Of a stretch of DNA of 6,349 nucleotides, positions 5,446 to 6,349 are shown piece after piece. Under the pieces are notes generated by a model. The model was not told where the DNA came from and ran no database searches. It saw nothing but the letters and a program-made list of their open reading frames with translations. The stretch spans positions 1-6,349 of the forward strand of contig JACZXN010000109.1 of assembly GCA_022571575.1 (NCBI GenBank), read 5' to 3'. Source of the stretch: Chloroflexota bacterium (GTDB taxonomy: Bacteria; Chloroflexota; Dehalococcoidia; UBA3495). A program made the translations under genes and the position numbers. Positions within the stretch are counted from its first letter, which is position 1. Each line of letters opens with the position of its first letter.

Positions 5446-5514
5446 TGTTACGCATTGGTAGGCTCTTTGGGTAGCGCGAGAGAGGCCCAGATTGGGCCAC
5501 GCCGGCGGCCTACC
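5446..5514 (+). repeat. Intergenic octamer-plus-stem element, copy 2, with nested hairpin
   Basis: TGTTACGC (5446-5453) is followed by ATT and GGTAGGC (5457-5463), which pairs over seven bases with GCCTACC (5508-5514). Inside lies a perfect hairpin GGCCCA-GAT-TGGGCC (5484-5498) and a possible short CTCT/AGAG helix, giving a branched fold. Compared with copy 1 at 272-299, the third stem pair is T-A instead of C-G, a compensatory change. The 7-bp closing stem recalls a tRNA acceptor, but the span is too short and no T-arm exists. It may be a structured RNA or a mobile palindromic repeat. Confidence 0.4.
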
Positions 5515-5970
5515 ACTACCTTAGTTAATCTCGGCCCGTCTGCAACAATGCAGTTACAGCCCGGATAGCGCCTGCGGCATCGGATGTGGCACGGGATTCC
5601 GGTTCGGCTGTTGCCCGGCACATGCGGATCGAGTCAATTTCTTGCCAGAAGATTTGCTGATCCCGATTGTTTAACCGAAGTTTTACCGAGTGTGCGTAGT
5701 TTATTTACCGGCCTTCCCGAATAATCGAATTAACGGCCCTCTAAGCGCGTCCGTCAAGACCAGCCGGCCGCTAATTCAGGGATAGGCTTGGAACTTTAGC
5801 TCCGTCCTAGGCGGGCCGATTTCAACAAAGAATAACCAGCACCAGGCTCTTACTCAAACGGCCCGTGGGCCCATTGAAACAGGCCCGGCGCCAAGTTGTT
5901 TACCAACGGCCGCAACGGTTGGCCAAGGCAGATAGAAGGCGCAGCCGGTGACACTTTAATAAGGACGTAT

Positions 5971-6349
5971 ATGTCAGTGAAAACCAGACCATTCCACAAA
6001 TTGGCAACCCTGGCATTTATCGCCATCGTTCCCTTGGCGGTGGCGGCCTGCGGCTCCAAAGAAAGCTCCGCCCCTGTCCCCGTGGCGCCGCAGACCACGG
6101 CCCCCGCGGTGGCGGTGGTGGAAGAGCCCAAGGCCGCGGACACTTCCGCATCGGACTCCCAGGTCTCAACCGCGGATACTGTCGATTCCGATTCTCAAGC
6201 CAACGTTAAATTGACCCCAGTGGCGGATCCGAATGAGGCGGTGGCCCTTGAGGCCGCCGATTCCGAAGAGCTGGAGGGAGCGGCCGCTCTGGTGAACGCC
6301 TACACCGGCTATGGATTCACCTTGAAGCTGGACCTGAGCGCCGATGTCC
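5971..6349 (+). CDS. Secreted lipoprotein, N-terminal part, function unknown
   Basis: The gene runs off the right edge; 126 residues are visible. It opens MSVKTRPFHKLATLAFIAIV, with basic residues followed by a hydrophobic stretch (about 11-26), then the lipobox VAAC with C27. This is a type II signal peptide for lipid anchoring at the outer face of the membrane. Residues about 28-95 are a low-complexity linker rich in Ala, Pro, Val, Ser, Asp and Glu, which typically holds a domain away from the membrane. A more ordered part starts near residue 103 (EGAAALVNAYTGYGFTLKLDLSADV). Too little is present to name the domain; a substrate-binding or other extracytoplasmic domain is possible. AAGGA (5961-5965) lies 5 bases before the ATG, so the start is well supported. 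The gene stands alone after a long non-coding region. Confidence 0.85.
   Translation, partial: MSVKTRPFHKLATLAFIAIVPLAVAACGSKESSAPVPVAPQTTAPAVAVVEEPKAADTSASDSQVSTADTVDSDSQANVKLTPVADPNEAVALEAADSEELEGAAALVNAYTGYGFTLKLDLSADV

Larger units (their letters stand above)
5262..5970. other. Long gene-less stretch upstream of the lipoprotein gene
   Basis: Over 700 bases hold no frame with coding character; the open frame at 5275-5568 and the minus-strand frame 5850-6143 look spurious. The left half is GC-rich and structured: hairpin CGGAGG-GCT-CCTCCG (5284-5298), the strong hairpin at 5317-5339, and the nested stem-loop at 5446-5514. From about 5630 to 5760 it becomes AT-richer, with repeated TTTACCG and TTGTTTA(A)CC words. 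A small palindrome GGCCC-GT-GGGCC lies at 5860-5871. It contains no recognisable tRNA, rRNA, common riboswitch or transposase remnant. It may carry a long leader, an unannotated small RNA or a decayed gene. Confidence 0.6.

Noticed and set aside
5457..5514. tRNA gene suggested by a 7-bp closing stem and a GGGTAGCGC-like D-loop
   Set aside because: The span is only 58 bases, the inner hairpin has a 3-base loop rather than a 7-base anticodon loop, and there is no T-arm with GTTCNANNC.
5850..6143. Minus-strand open frame over the lipoprotein start
   Set aside because: It is opposite a plus-strand gene with a good ribosome-binding site, signal peptide and lipobox. The frame has no recognisable features.
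1..6349. CRISPR array, insertion sequence, integrase or phage genes
   Set aside because: No regularly spaced direct repeats, terminal inverted repeats with target duplications, or transposase, integrase or Cas motifs are visible on either strand.

Overview
The window reads as a GC-rich bacterial chromosome segment. Its mix of families (luciferase-like flavin monooxygenase, CaiB/BaiF CoA-transferase, SDR, SnoaL-like protein, M24 peptidase) resembles catabolic regions of Chloroflexota, for example SAR202/Dehalococcoidia-type genomes, where such paralogues are numerous. This assignment is an inference from gene content; no rRNA or marker gene is present to confirm it.

Layout. At the left edge is the 5' end of a luciferase-like (LLM class) oxidoreductase on the minus strand. 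It diverges, across a structured intergenic region, from a type II toxin-antitoxin pair on the plus strand: an AbrB/MazE-fold antitoxin followed by a PIN-domain (VapC-like) toxin that overlaps it by four bases. The toxin gene ends 15 bases from the 3' end of a block of four minus-strand genes. In transcription order these are a CaiB/BaiF (class III) CoA-transferase, a SnoaL-like small protein, an SDR-family protein and an M24 (Xaa-Pro dipeptidase/creatinase-like) metallopeptidase. The first two are tightly spaced and probably one operon. An approximately 180-base gap containing two hairpins separates the SDR, and about 90 bases separate the SDR from the peptidase.

Right part. Past the CoA-transferase start there is a short coding-like stretch, possibly a frameshifted small gene. 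It is followed by about 700 bases without a convincing gene. This stretch carries a strong GC-rich hairpin, a nested stem-loop element and AT-richer sequence. The window closes inside the 5' end of a lipoprotein gene on the plus strand, with a clear signal peptide and lipobox followed by a low-complexity Ala/Pro/Ser/Asp/Glu linker.

How the genes may work together. The CoA-transferase, SDR-like protein, SnoaL-like protein and flavin monooxygenase would fit breakdown of an organic acid through a CoA thioester, but no substrate can be read from the sequence. The toxin-antitoxin pair looks like an accessory insertion with more A/T-ending codons than its neighbours.

I do not see a clearly new multi-gene system. 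The most unusual signals are an SDR that keeps the cofactor fold but has lost Ser, Tyr and Lys of the catalytic tetrad, and intergenic elements in which a conserved octamer precedes a stem that differs by a compensatory base-pair change between two copies.
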